Shown in pieces: positions 1-7,667 of a DNA stretch of 25,426 bases; the stretch's first letter is position 1; each line of letters opens with the position of its first letter. Both the position numbers and the translations under genes were made by a program. A model generated the notes under the pieces. It was not told where the DNA came from and made no database searches. It saw nothing but the letters and a program-made list of their open reading frames with translations. Origin of the DNA: Cudoniella acicularis (Eukaryota; Ascomycota; Leotiomycetes; Helotiales; Helotiaceae); contig JAAMPI010000803.1 of the NCBI GenBank assembly GCA_013054445.1, forward strand, positions 1 to 25,426, in the 5' to 3' direction.

Positions 1-1
1 G

Positions 2-187
2 GTCGAGTAATTAGAGCCTAGGAAAAGATAGAAGGTTTAGACTAGTCTAAATTCTAAGTTTATAGATATCTAGGCTATTAAAGAGGCTTAGATCAAGGCA
101 GGAGATCGTGAGATTGATAAAGAGGACTCTGATTTGTCTATAGAATCTACTACTACGAGCGATTATATAGAAGTTCAAGATTCGTAG
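2..187 (+). mobile_element. Decayed 3' end of a transposase, pogo/Fot1-like (tentative)
   Basis: Seen: a plus-strand frame starting at base 2 reads like a protein tail but is cut by TAA at 8 and by TAG at 29, 38, 71 and 89, before a probable natural TAG at 185. Between the stops it has a basic stretch (LEPRKR) then NSKFIDI, IKAGDREID and an acidic, Ser/Thr-rich end. Known: C-termini of fungal pogo-type DDE transposases often run from a basic RKRRKV-like stretch through an NSKF-like motif to an acidic tail. Inference: the four TAG codons are what C-to-T change of CAG would leave, as in repeat-induced point mutation. The family assignment is weak because only the tail is inside the window. Confidence 0.4.
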
Positions 188-195
188 AGTTAATA

Positions 196-513
196 GGGTT
201 GGAAAGGGATGGTCTAGAATTAAGCGAGGTGGCCCAAATGGGGGAGCACGGACTTACAGAATTCGCTATTTGCTGTGGGGCACTAGTCACAGGGGCCGAC
301 GTAACTAACAAGCGTGGAAAATACATCGATTACAGGAGTTATAATCTCAATGTGGCGAAAATGCTCCTGAAATACCCGTTAGTTGAAAGCGTTAATATTT
401 GCGATGTAAAAGGGAAAACTCCCTTGGACCATGCACTGTCGCTTGATCCACGAGATCACTAGCTTGAGAAGCTTTTGCTCGTAAAAGGTGCGAAGAAGAG
501 AAAAGTACAGTAG
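196..513 (+). pseudogene. Ankyrin-repeat-like protein remnant with an in-frame stop
   Basis: Seen: the frame is open from 196, after a TAG at 193, to a TAG at 460. The same frame then continues as LEKLLLVKGAKKRKVQ to a second TAG at 511. The middle reads NVAKMLLKYPLVESVN followed by GKTPLDHALSL, which matches the ankyrin-repeat pattern of two helices and a GKTPLHxA turn, and LLLVKGAK resembles the next helix end. No convincing ATG lies upstream, so this is a 3' fragment at best. Inference: the TAG at 460 interrupts a formerly continuous repeat and looks like a CAG-to-TAG change. Neighbours are a decayed transposase tail on the left and further decayed sequence on the right. Probably non-functional. 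Confidence 0.5.
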
Positions 514-613
514 AGGGTTTTAATCCTAGAAATTTAAAGATTGACGCTTCTTGACACCATATCGTGCTATAGTTCTCTATAAATAACCTGAAGATAAAAT
601 AGCTGATGTTAAC

Positions 614-841
614 GACCTACATCATTCCTTCTATTAAGATATCGCTATAACGAACGAAGTAGAGGAATGAGATCGAGAGCAGGATATAAGAATAATTCTT
701 GTACTCCTTTTAGCAAAATATGTTAGACAGGCTTTACCATATGGCTTAAAAAGTAGACCTGAACTCCCGATCCATCCAGACTTCGGAAACAAACAGAAGT
801 TACTTATCATAGCCTTATCTTCAAGAACCGTCACCAGCTAA
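614..841 (+). pseudogene. Unassigned decayed reading frame
   Basis: Seen: one plus-strand frame is protein-like from about 614 to a TAA at 839-841, with internal stops TAA at 635-637 and TGA at 668-670. The last part reads LLLAKYVRQALPYGLKSR and then PELPIHPDFGNKQKLLIIAL, ending SSRTVTS. I do not recognise the family. It may be a further 3' exon of the ankyrin-like remnant just upstream, but it is in a different frame. It converges on and overlaps by a few bases the stop of the HET pseudogene on the other strand. An antisense frame over the same bases (634-834) looks less protein-like. Confidence 0.28.
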
Positions 842-2782
842 ACAAGAGTAACATCTTCTATCCTCACTTCCCCTACATGTAACCTCCTCACAGCCTCTCC
901 ATCCATCAGTCCATGTGCATAGCATTCACTAATAAGCATATACTGGCCTACCTCCCGATTCATCACTCTCAAAATATACAACACCTGACCTCCAACCAAA
1001 GCCCAAATCATATCTCCCACCACTGCAGTATTCGGAATCATAAGCAGATAATGCTTCTCACTTGAGCCTAGGTTCCTTAAAGTCGACGCTCTAACCTTGG
1101 CTGTGTTCATATCCACCTGATACCGATATTCCGTAAGACTAAGTTCCGCACGTGGTCGACGGAAGAATGCATTGTCGATTTTGCCGCCTCGCTCCGAGGG
1201 CCTGGCCAGCTCGTCATACACTAGGTTGAATATTACGGTTCGCCGGATCGCATCGCTGTAGCTTTCGCCCGTGAAATACTTGTGCTTCAATTCTATGGCC
1301 CACTTACGCCCTTTTTCTCGGCTGACGGCTAGGACTGCCTCGAGTTCCGGACCGGTATTTGGGACTATGTCTTTGAGAACATCGATGTATACGCCGCTGA
1401 CGTGGAGTATGTTGTCCTGGAAGAAAGACCTGGATAGAGCTCATTCAAAGAGCGATAGGCTGCAATTATTGCTTCTTTGTTGCTGGGGATGCCGCGTGTA
1501 TCGTAGAATTTCAACCCTTTCCGGCCCAGGTCTTCTGGAACATGCAGAAGCTTTGGGATGGGAACAATGTCCAACCTGGCTGAAAATTTTGATACCCAGG
1601 ACGGTAAAACAGACTTGATGCCCTTGGGTGTTTCCACTGTTTGCGTTTCTTCTTGGTACATTGCGTAGCCAAGGAAGTCCAGATTATGCCCAGGCTGTGA
1701 AAGGCAGTATCGAATGACATTTGTGTATACATCGAGAACTGTCGTATTAGCGTAGTCGGGTGTAATATTGCGGCGAATATCTTCAGGTGCTAGACACAAC
1801 GGGGCGTACACTTTATCCCTTGGGTCAAAGCACTCTGTGTGTCGGAACATCCGTAAACTGTCCAGGAAAGACCTCAGAATGCCCTGGATACGCTGCATCC
1901 GAAACCGCGAAAGACTCGCGACTGCTTTGTGGACCCCCACGAGAAATTGTGAGTCTATGCCGGGAGTTGATAATATGCTTGAAGAGACCAGTGTGGTAGT
2001 ATCGAGTTCAGACCATCCGGTTTCCTAGTCCCCGCATAGAAACCTCACCTTGCTTGAAATTGACCTCGCGCCGAATCCTATGATGTAAACTGTTGTGTAT
2101 CTCTCTGGAATTGTTGATTCCTGGAAGATCCAAGTCCGAGTCCACCAAGGGCTTTTCCGAAATGAAATTACTCCAAGCCAGGCTTTGTACATCTGAGAAC
2201 TAGGCACATCGAAGACACTTTTATCATTTGTAGGATAAATTTTAAGCATGAAGTCTGCCGTGTCTTGGCCCGGGGTACGAGGGTCGTGTTGCATCCACCA
2301 AGGTCGGTATGGATGACCCTTCTTTTGTGCATGGATACACTGTTTGTCGAAGTCCCTCATCATCTGAAACGCCAGTCGATTGTTGGCTTCATTCTCTGGT
2401 TTCCCCAGACAAGAAATTTTGCGGCTTGCTCGTAGATTTGCTTCATGAGAGTGATCTGAACGCTGCGTTCGTTCAACGCGTCGTCATCCTTGCCTTGATT
2501 GATGCAGATAGCATCAACCCAGAGGTATTGATCTACGAGCTTTGAGCTTTGGACTTGGTGAAGAGAATCGTATAGATTCTGTCGAATTGAGAATTGCAGG
2601 TCATTCATCCGAATTTTATGAGTATCGCCGGGAGGGCCCCAGGTATATGATAGTGCCGCATAACGAGGCTCCGAGAGGAGCGATACATGGATGATCTCGA
2701 AAGATAGTGAACTGGAGGACGAAGAAATAGGCTTTAGGAGTCTAATATGGTTGGACTTTAACGGTTGATATCGAAACTCCAT
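838..2782 (-). pseudogene. HET-domain (heterokaryon incompatibility) protein, disrupted
   Basis: Role of family: HET domains (PF06985) take part in fungal non-self recognition and incompatibility cell death. Seen on the minus strand from ATG at 2782 (MEFRYQPL): AALSYTWGPP, WVDAICINQ, MKQIYEQAAKFLVW, WWTRTWIFQE, a FLCGD...W..L motif, DPRDKVYAPLCLA, then a C-terminal region (LHVSGVYIDVLKDI) ending at 838. The signatures are in the right order but in three frames. A one-base loss near 2403-2410 (VW then GKPENEANN) changes frame, a TAG at 2027-2025 falls inside the FLCGD-ETGW motif, and a second one-base loss lies near 1415-1440. Possible introns at these places are too short, lack good signals, or would remove conserved residues. 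It lies in tandem, same strand, with an intact HET gene 370 bp upstream. I judge it a pseudogene; sequencing error could explain the indels but less easily the nonsense codon. Confidence 0.75.
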
Positions 2783-3151
2783 TTTACACCTGCAAATTAT
2801 GAATGAAGAACTGTTCAGGGTTGGTAGGCGCGGCTCTAAATGTTTTATAATTATGAAATGGCGGAAAGGGTGACGCAAACTTCTGGTTCGACATCCCTAT
2901 TTCAGCTTGCGATCTACGCTATGGTTGCTTTTTCAGTCTCCAGCCATCACTGACGTGATCGCTCCAACTATAGCTCTCGGCAGCAGCCACCACTACATGT
3001 ATCACTCTAACAAGTAACCACGACATTGATCTAGGAGTCACGTGGGCTAGTTTAGACTACCGTACTGACAGAATGCGGAGCGGATGACGTACCATGGCAA
3101 AATAAAAGAGATCGAGGGCTACTTTTGATGTGCATTTTGAATATCTCTCGT
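2783..3151. other. Spacer between the tandem HET genes
   Basis: This stretch of 369 bases holds the presumed promoter and leader of the HET pseudogene (read to the left) and the 3' flank of the intact HET gene. The pseudogene frame stays open upstream of ATG 2782 to an in-frame ATG at 2878, but the extra residues do not look like HET sequence. I see no other gene, repeat or RNA. Confidence 0.6.
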
Positions 3152-4699
3152 TCAACCACACGTGATTAGCAATTCAATCTCATAATTCGTCGTACACCAT
3201 CGCTGTGACTTCATTGCGTCGGAGTCCATGGCAGCGATTTCTGGAAGAATTGTCCATCCGCCTTCAACAAACGTCGATTTTGTGGATGTGCGCGCTTGGG
3301 CTCGAGGATGATGTCCTATCACAAGGGTCAACGCGAAAAACACCCTCACAAAAGATGTGAAGCCACTTACAACTTGCTTAAGTATCTCTTGAATGTACTG
3401 AACACGCGGTGGAACGGGTAGATCTTGGTTAATGATGCTTTGTGCTATCTTCTCCTGCTCGTTCCTTGCAATGGGATCCAGTGTCTCAGGAAGCGTTTCG
3501 TTTAGCATGATCCATAGCTTCGCAGCTTCCGTTCGGGAATCTTCTTGCCAGTTGAGAGAGATATAGGATCGAATAACATCAAATTTGATTTCGGAGATTG
3601 GCTTTGAGTAGTCAATCTTGAAGTCGAAGTGCAAAATATCCCATGCCAATCCAAGCAATGCGTAGATTTTGTCTCGTGGCTCGGAGGCCTTTGAATTTTT
3701 GCATGCGACGAGGAGCTCCAGAAGGCTTCGGCGTGTCGAAAGCCAGGGAATGGCATACTTGATGATGAGGGCCCCTGAGCTAGTTTGGACTCTGGAAATG
3801 CTGTCTTTCGCAAGAGGGTTGATATCAGGGTGTCTGTCTATATCCAGTTTTAGGATAAAAGCAAGAGCGATTTCGAAGTACTCTGTGCCGAAAAGGTGCT
3901 TGCCTTCGAGGTACTCTGCGCCGAGGATGTGCTTGCCGCAGTGAATGGTCTTGGATTTGGCTAAGACATATTCCTGCACGATCCAGCTCCTGGACCAGTA
4001 TGTCCGGCTGAACAGTAAAGCAAGCGCCAGCCATGCATCATCGTTGGTAGAGAGGAGTTCCCGCAATCTTTGTCTCAACGTGGAAACAGTGCCATTATTT
4101 TTTTCCCATGGGATAGTATGAAAGAATTCATAGACATTCAATTTCTCCCTCATAGCCACATGCTGTTCAACTCGCATCAGATATATTTGGTCGGTTGTGG
4201 CTCCGGGTCGAAGAGTTCTATAGCACGCTTCTGCAGCCATATCGTCGACGAAAGTATAGATTTTCATCAACAGGTTGAGGGCGGCCTTGCTCTGCTGACC
4301 CTCTTGCCCTAGCCACACGCGAACACATCTCGCAGAACCATATATCATATCCATCATGTTGACCTGAGCATTGCGCTCTTCGAGATCGTCTTGATTGATG
4401 CAGATGGCATCGATCCAGATGGGATCACATATGCCCATAGAACGAAATTGGTGCAAGGCGTTCCAAAGGTTTTCTCGGATCATGAATGGCTGCCCCTCTG
4501 CTATGATTTCTCGTTGGGAGCTGGGGCTACCCCATTCGTATGACAAGGCATCATGATATTGGCGCTCGGAATTTGGGTCCCAATCGATGGTGGATAAGCG
4601 GCATCGTATTGAATGATCCGTTGGATCGGGAAGAAGTTGTACCAGACGAATTTGGGACTTCGCAGCGTCCAGAGGTTTGTAGAGGTTAGCAGATGCCAT
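3152..4699 (-). CDS. HET-domain (heterokaryon incompatibility) protein
   Basis: Single uninterrupted exon. The frame is open from ATG 4777 (541 aa), but I place the start at ATG 4699 (MASANLYKPLDAAKSQIRLV, 515 aa), because HET proteins usually begin with Y.PL....IRL. Seen: DALSYEWGSP, IWIDAICINQDD.EER, MMDMIYGSARCVRVWLG, TYWSRSWIVQE, IHCG and EPRDKIYALLGLA, the full ordered set of HET signatures in about the first two thirds. Known: HET proteins mediate vegetative incompatibility and immune-like cell death; the partner of this one cannot be read from sequence. The C-terminus is short for the family and has a hydrophobic stretch (VRVFFALTLVIG) that may be a membrane segment. A duplicated 11-residue unit (GKHILGAEYLE / GKHLFGTEYFE) follows the IHC motif. 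No lesion is seen, in contrast to the tandem copy downstream. Confidence 0.87.
   Translation of the reverse strand: MASANLYKPLDAAKSQIRLVQLLPDPTDHSIRCRLSTIDWDPNSERQYHDALSYEWGSPSSQREIIAEGQPFMIRENLWNALHQFRSMGICDPIWIDAICINQDDLEERNAQVNMMDMIYGSARCVRVWLGQEGQQSKAALNLLMKIYTFVDDMAAEACYRTLRPGATTDQIYLMRVEQHVAMREKLNVYEFFHTIPWEKNNGTVSTLRQRLRELLSTNDDAWLALALLFSRTYWSRSWIVQEYVLAKSKTIHCGKHILGAEYLEGKHLFGTEYFEIALAFILKLDIDRHPDINPLAKDSISRVQTSSGALIIKYAIPWLSTRRSLLELLVACKNSKASEPRDKIYALLGLAWDILHFDFKIDYSKPISEIKFDVIRSYISLNWQEDSRTEAAKLWIMLNETLPETLDPIARNEQEKIAQSIINQDLPVPPRVQYIQEILKQVVSGFTSFVRVFFALTLVIGHHPRAQARTSTKSTFVEGGWTILPEIAAMDSDAMKSQRWCTTNYEIELLITCG
3872..3937. repeat. 33-bp direct tandem duplication inside the HET gene
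   Basis: Two adjacent 33-base units (3872-3904 and 3905-3937) match at 28 of 33 positions by eye. Being a multiple of three, the duplication adds 11 residues in frame: GKHLFGTEYFE and GKHILGAEYLE on the minus strand. Confidence 0.9.
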
Positions 4700-5322
4700 G
4701 GGGTAAGCTTTCGATGATATGAAAAGTGGTATTTTCGAGAGGATCGTGTGCCGAATCAAGGAAAAGGGAAAGCACACAAACGGGCGGGTGTTTCGAGGAC
4801 AATTGGGGAATTCGGGTAGTAAATCTGACCGAGCGGTACCGGTAGAAGCAGACGCCGCAGAATGTGATCAGACGGCGGGTTTCTCAATTGCTTCGACAAG
4901 TAAAGAGATTGAAAATTTTGTTGGGAAAGAGGGAGGTGAAGTCTTCTCTGTACCGACGCGTGCCTACGTACGAGGCTGTGCAAAACGGCATTATGCCCTT
5001 TCACATGTGACCAAAAAAGGCAAATCAAGGAACCGAGCCATGGAGTCCCGAGCCGAAGCGGGCCGAGATTTTACCGAATAACTTCTCGGACCGCAGGCTG
5101 CATACCAGTTCCGAAATAAAAGCCGAAGGAAACGCCGAAAACAAAACAGGATCTTCTAGCCCAGTTGCTCAACACCACAGATGAGAATATAATTCTTGAC
5201 GTAAACGATACTGTGAAGCGAATTTGGGACGAAACCATTGAAATTGATTAATTGGAAAACTTTAATTTCGACTCCTGTATTTTACTACCTTTAGAGAATT
5301 CCTATGGTAGTCACACAATACA
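4700..5322. other. Spacer upstream of the intact HET gene
   Basis: These 623 bases lie between the HET start and the stop of the DUF1989 fragment, both on the minus strand, so they should include the HET promoter. Open frames of about 90-120 codons exist on both strands around 4720-5080, but none resembles a known family or has good codon character, and they overlap each other antisense. Nothing else identified. Confidence 0.5.
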
Positions 5323-5674
5323 TCACCCCGAAATTTCAAAATGCGCATCAACAGGATTCTGGCAATTAATCTTCAAAATATCCTATAAATCACCCACTCA
5401 TCAGTCATCCTCTCTCACCCATCCTCACCCATCCTCCTTTCCACACACAATGAGGAAAGGTGAATAAACAAACATACCTGCGGACAAGCACTAAAAGCAA
5501 CCACTAAATCCCTCTCCGCTCTCAACTCGATAAACTCCCCCGCCTTATTAACAGGTGGCTCAAAAGACAGCTCTGTATTCCCAATATTGTCTTCTAAGAC
5601 ATCGGTATTGGTGTGCACAGGGATGTTCATGAAGAGATTTAGGAGGGAGGGCGTGAACTGCGGGGGTTCGATGC
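5323..5674 (-). pseudogene. 3' exons of a DUF1989 (urea carboxylase-associated) gene, 5' part missing
   Basis: Seen: a minus-strand exon 5674-5478 reads EPPQFTPSLLNLFMNIPV, later FEPPVNKAGEFIELRAERDL and VVAFSACPQ. It splices at CAG/GTATGT (intron 5477-5383, 95 nt, ending TTTATAG) to a last exon 5382-5323 reading DILKINCQNPVDAHFEISG-stop, in frame. Known: NLFMN, the GE..ELRAE.DL.VA segment and SACPQD...N..NP are hallmarks of PF09347, found in proteins near urea carboxylase/allophanate hydrolase and thought to act in urea or amide metabolism. The exon begins at a good acceptor (CGTCAG, branch TTGACTGAT). One more exon may lie at 5760 to about 5830 (HSQSRDLVEGLDVLG, in phase through a GTGTGT donor at 5759), but it collides with the WASP fragment on the other strand. 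The N-terminal half of the domain is absent, so the gene is broken. Confidence 0.72.
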
Positions 5675-5768
5675 CTGACGACCACGATCAGTCAACCCCC
5701 CTCCAATTAATATTTCCCAGTGAGATAAATAGGGAAAAGAAAACTTAGGATAAACACACCAAGAACAT

Positions 5769-6165
5769 CCAACCCCTCCACCAAATCGCGACTCTGGCTA
5801 TGCATCTGGCGTCCCTTCATTACCAGCACCGTCAGGTGACCGAGCAGACTTGCTTGCTGGGATTCAGAAGGCCGGTGGTATTGGGGCACTTAAGAAGGTT
5901 CCAAAAGATCAAGTTCGAGACAGAAGTGGTGCTGTAGTGCCTGGCGGTACGGATACTGGGCCTGCAGGCAGTGGATTACCTCCTGCTGGCGCGACAGGTG
6001 CTGCCGGAGGAGGTGGAGGTCTAGCTGATGCTCTGGCTGCTGCTTTGAATAAGAGGAAACAGAAAGTTAGCGCAAGTGGTAAGTTTTAATATTAGCAGCA
6101 TATTTATTTTTTACAGAAACACTAATATTATCATAGATGACGAAGCGGACGACGATGATTGGTAG
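5769..6165 (+). pseudogene. LAS17: C-terminal WH2-central-acidic tail of a WASP/Las17 homologue, 5' part missing
   Basis: Role of family: WASP/Las17 activates the Arp2/3 complex for actin patch assembly and endocytosis. Seen: a proline-rich lead-in, then DLLAGIQKAGGIGALKKV (WH2, actin binding), a Gly/Ala linker, GGLADALAAALNKRKQKV (central amphipathic helix) and, across an intron 6079-6136 (58 nt, donor GTAAGT), the acidic end DDEADDDDW-stop at 6163-6165. That terminal acidic-W motif contacts Arp2/3. The frame has a stop at 5751, and no WH1 domain or long polyproline region lies upstream, where the DUF1989 exons occupy the other strand. So only roughly the last 120 of what is normally several hundred residues are here. 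The upstream edge is uncertain (5757-5845). A splice from a distant exon is unlikely. The intact gene may lie elsewhere. Confidence 0.75.
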
Positions 6166-6670
6166 GTATTCGGTTTTAAATCCACAGTGCAAGTATTTTG
6201 AGGCGGGGTGGCGTTGTAAATGTCGAGCAATTCTTGGCTTAAGGATTAGAATTGCATCAGACATCACGTCTACGGAAGGAGTACGGAAGGAGTACGGAAG
6301 TTGTCAGATGGAGTTAAGTTCAATATAATCACATGGACATTGACACTCATCAACCAATCCATAACCCACATCTTACTTTGCGCGTGGTAATGCAATGCAT
6401 GTCCTTATTCTATGAAGTAGTCGAAACCTGAGAAGCGTCCAAAGCAGGCTCGACTGAAGAAAGTAAAAGACCTAGCAAATGAACATACAACGTCTCTCCC
6501 ATTGCACGCCCACTCGCTAGTCAGCAACATAAGAAAATGCTGTCGAGGTTCTCAGAATTTGGTCTCGGTCATGACCGCACACATGAGATTGAGAGAGAAG
6601 ACAGTCTTTCTTTCCTTTTTGTGCCCATTAGCACTCCGCCATCCAGCCCAAGTATCCCCAGCTGAGACGT
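6166..6670. other. Spacer between convergent WASP fragment and eIF1A
   Basis: These 505 bases are the 3' flanks of both convergent genes. Apart from one small tandem repeat I see no gene; short frames on both strands look like chance. Confidence 0.6.
6271..6300. repeat. 11-bp tandem repeat, about 2.7 copies
   Basis: The unit tacggaaggag occurs perfectly at 6271-6281 and 6282-6292, followed by a partial copy to 6300. It lies about 100 bases after the WASP stop codon. Confidence 0.9.
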
Positions 6671-7268
6671 CTAGATATCATCCACATCGATCTCCTTGCC
6701 CTTGCCATCCTCATCCTCGCTCTCACTTCGGTCCTCGTCAAACTCGAAGTTGCAATCCCCTTCGCCTTCTTGGCCATAAGTATCGGTCTCGTTGATCTTC
6801 GCGCTCTCGGGCAACTCTCCATATGCTTTCAGACTTCGGGCTTCATCGGCGCTGTACTTCAGGATCACGTCGCCTTTTTCGTCTTGGTAATCGCGAAGAG
6901 AGAGGAGAATAATGTCGCCCTGGTTGATCCAGACTTTCTTTCGGAGCTTGCCTCGGATGTGTGCGAGACGTTTTGAGCCATCAAAGCACAGAGCTTCTAG
7001 GCGTCCGTTGCCCAGCATTTTAAGGACTTGCGCATATTCTGTCAACGAGGAGTTAGTGGGGTGGCTCAAAGAAGTTTAAGGGTGACCAATATCATGGGAA
7101 CAAACCTTGACCCTCTTCCTTGAATGTAAGTTCCCGCTTCTCATTGTCGTTTTCATTCTTTCCACGACGACGATTCTTGCCTCCCTATTTGCCAATGTTA
7201 GGCTAAGTTCTGTAATCGATCGAAAATGTGGCGATGTGGGCGCTTACCTTTCCCTTATTCTTAGGCAT
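6671..7268 (-). CDS. TIF11: Translation initiation factor eIF1A
   Basis: eIF1A binds the A site of the 40S subunit, promotes scanning and ternary-complex recruitment, and interacts with eIF5B through its tail. Seen: three exons on the minus strand, 7268-7248 (MPKNKGK), 7184-7106 and 7038-6671, with introns 7247-7185 (GTAAGC...AAATAG) and 7105-7039 (GTTTGT...TTGACAG). They join in frame to 155 aa, the usual length. The basic N-terminal tail ([18 protein letters not shown]) is followed by the OB fold ([55 protein letters not shown]) and an acidic C-terminal tail ending EIDVDDI. Very conserved, no defects. Convergent with the WASP fragment. Confidence 0.97.
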
Positions 7269-7667
7269 TTTGACTGAGCCTTTTGCTCGTGTTTTGTGTG
7301 GTTATGGAAAGTTTGATGTTTTCGGTTTCTTGTATTGAAATTTGATTGTTGATAAAAGACCGGAAGCTGATGTGTTATCGAGTGGGAATTTGGGGATGAA
7401 CTGTTTGGGACCGACTGCGCTGGTGCCTTTACTGTAGCGGGGTCTTTTGAAGTTCGTGCGTCACATGCCTGTAATCCACGCTAGCGAACTGCTTCTGGAA
7501 GCGAGGATAATTTCCAATTCACTCCTTTGACATTCACATTTTCGACACAATGCAGCAATACTTGCGGGATTCGTAACGTCTGGCCATTCATTGATATCGA
7601 AGGTCGCGATGAAAAATAGGATCCTTTGCTCGCTCTTTGCTAGCCTCAAACCTCACAAATTCCGTTA
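7269..7667. other. Divergent promoter region of eIF1A and a hypothetical gene
   Basis: These 399 bases separate the eIF1A start (leftward) from a rightward small gene, so they probably carry both promoters. No distinct motif or RNA gene was recognised. Confidence 0.5.

Noticed and set aside
2025..2048. A GT-AG segment of 24 nt in the HET pseudogene that would remove the TAG stop.
   Set aside because: It is too short for a spliceosomal intron, and it would delete the conserved FLCGD motif, whose sense continues across the stop.
2364..2410. A 47-nt GT-AG segment that would rejoin the two frames of the HET pseudogene.
   Set aside because: The donor (GTCTGG) and branch are poor, and the removed bases encode the natural HET continuation in the next frame; a one-base loss is simpler.
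4719..5081. Plus-strand frame of 120 codons, and an antisense one at 4756-5028, upstream of the HET gene.
   Set aside because: They have low-quality composition, no known domain, overlap each other and overlap the HET leader.
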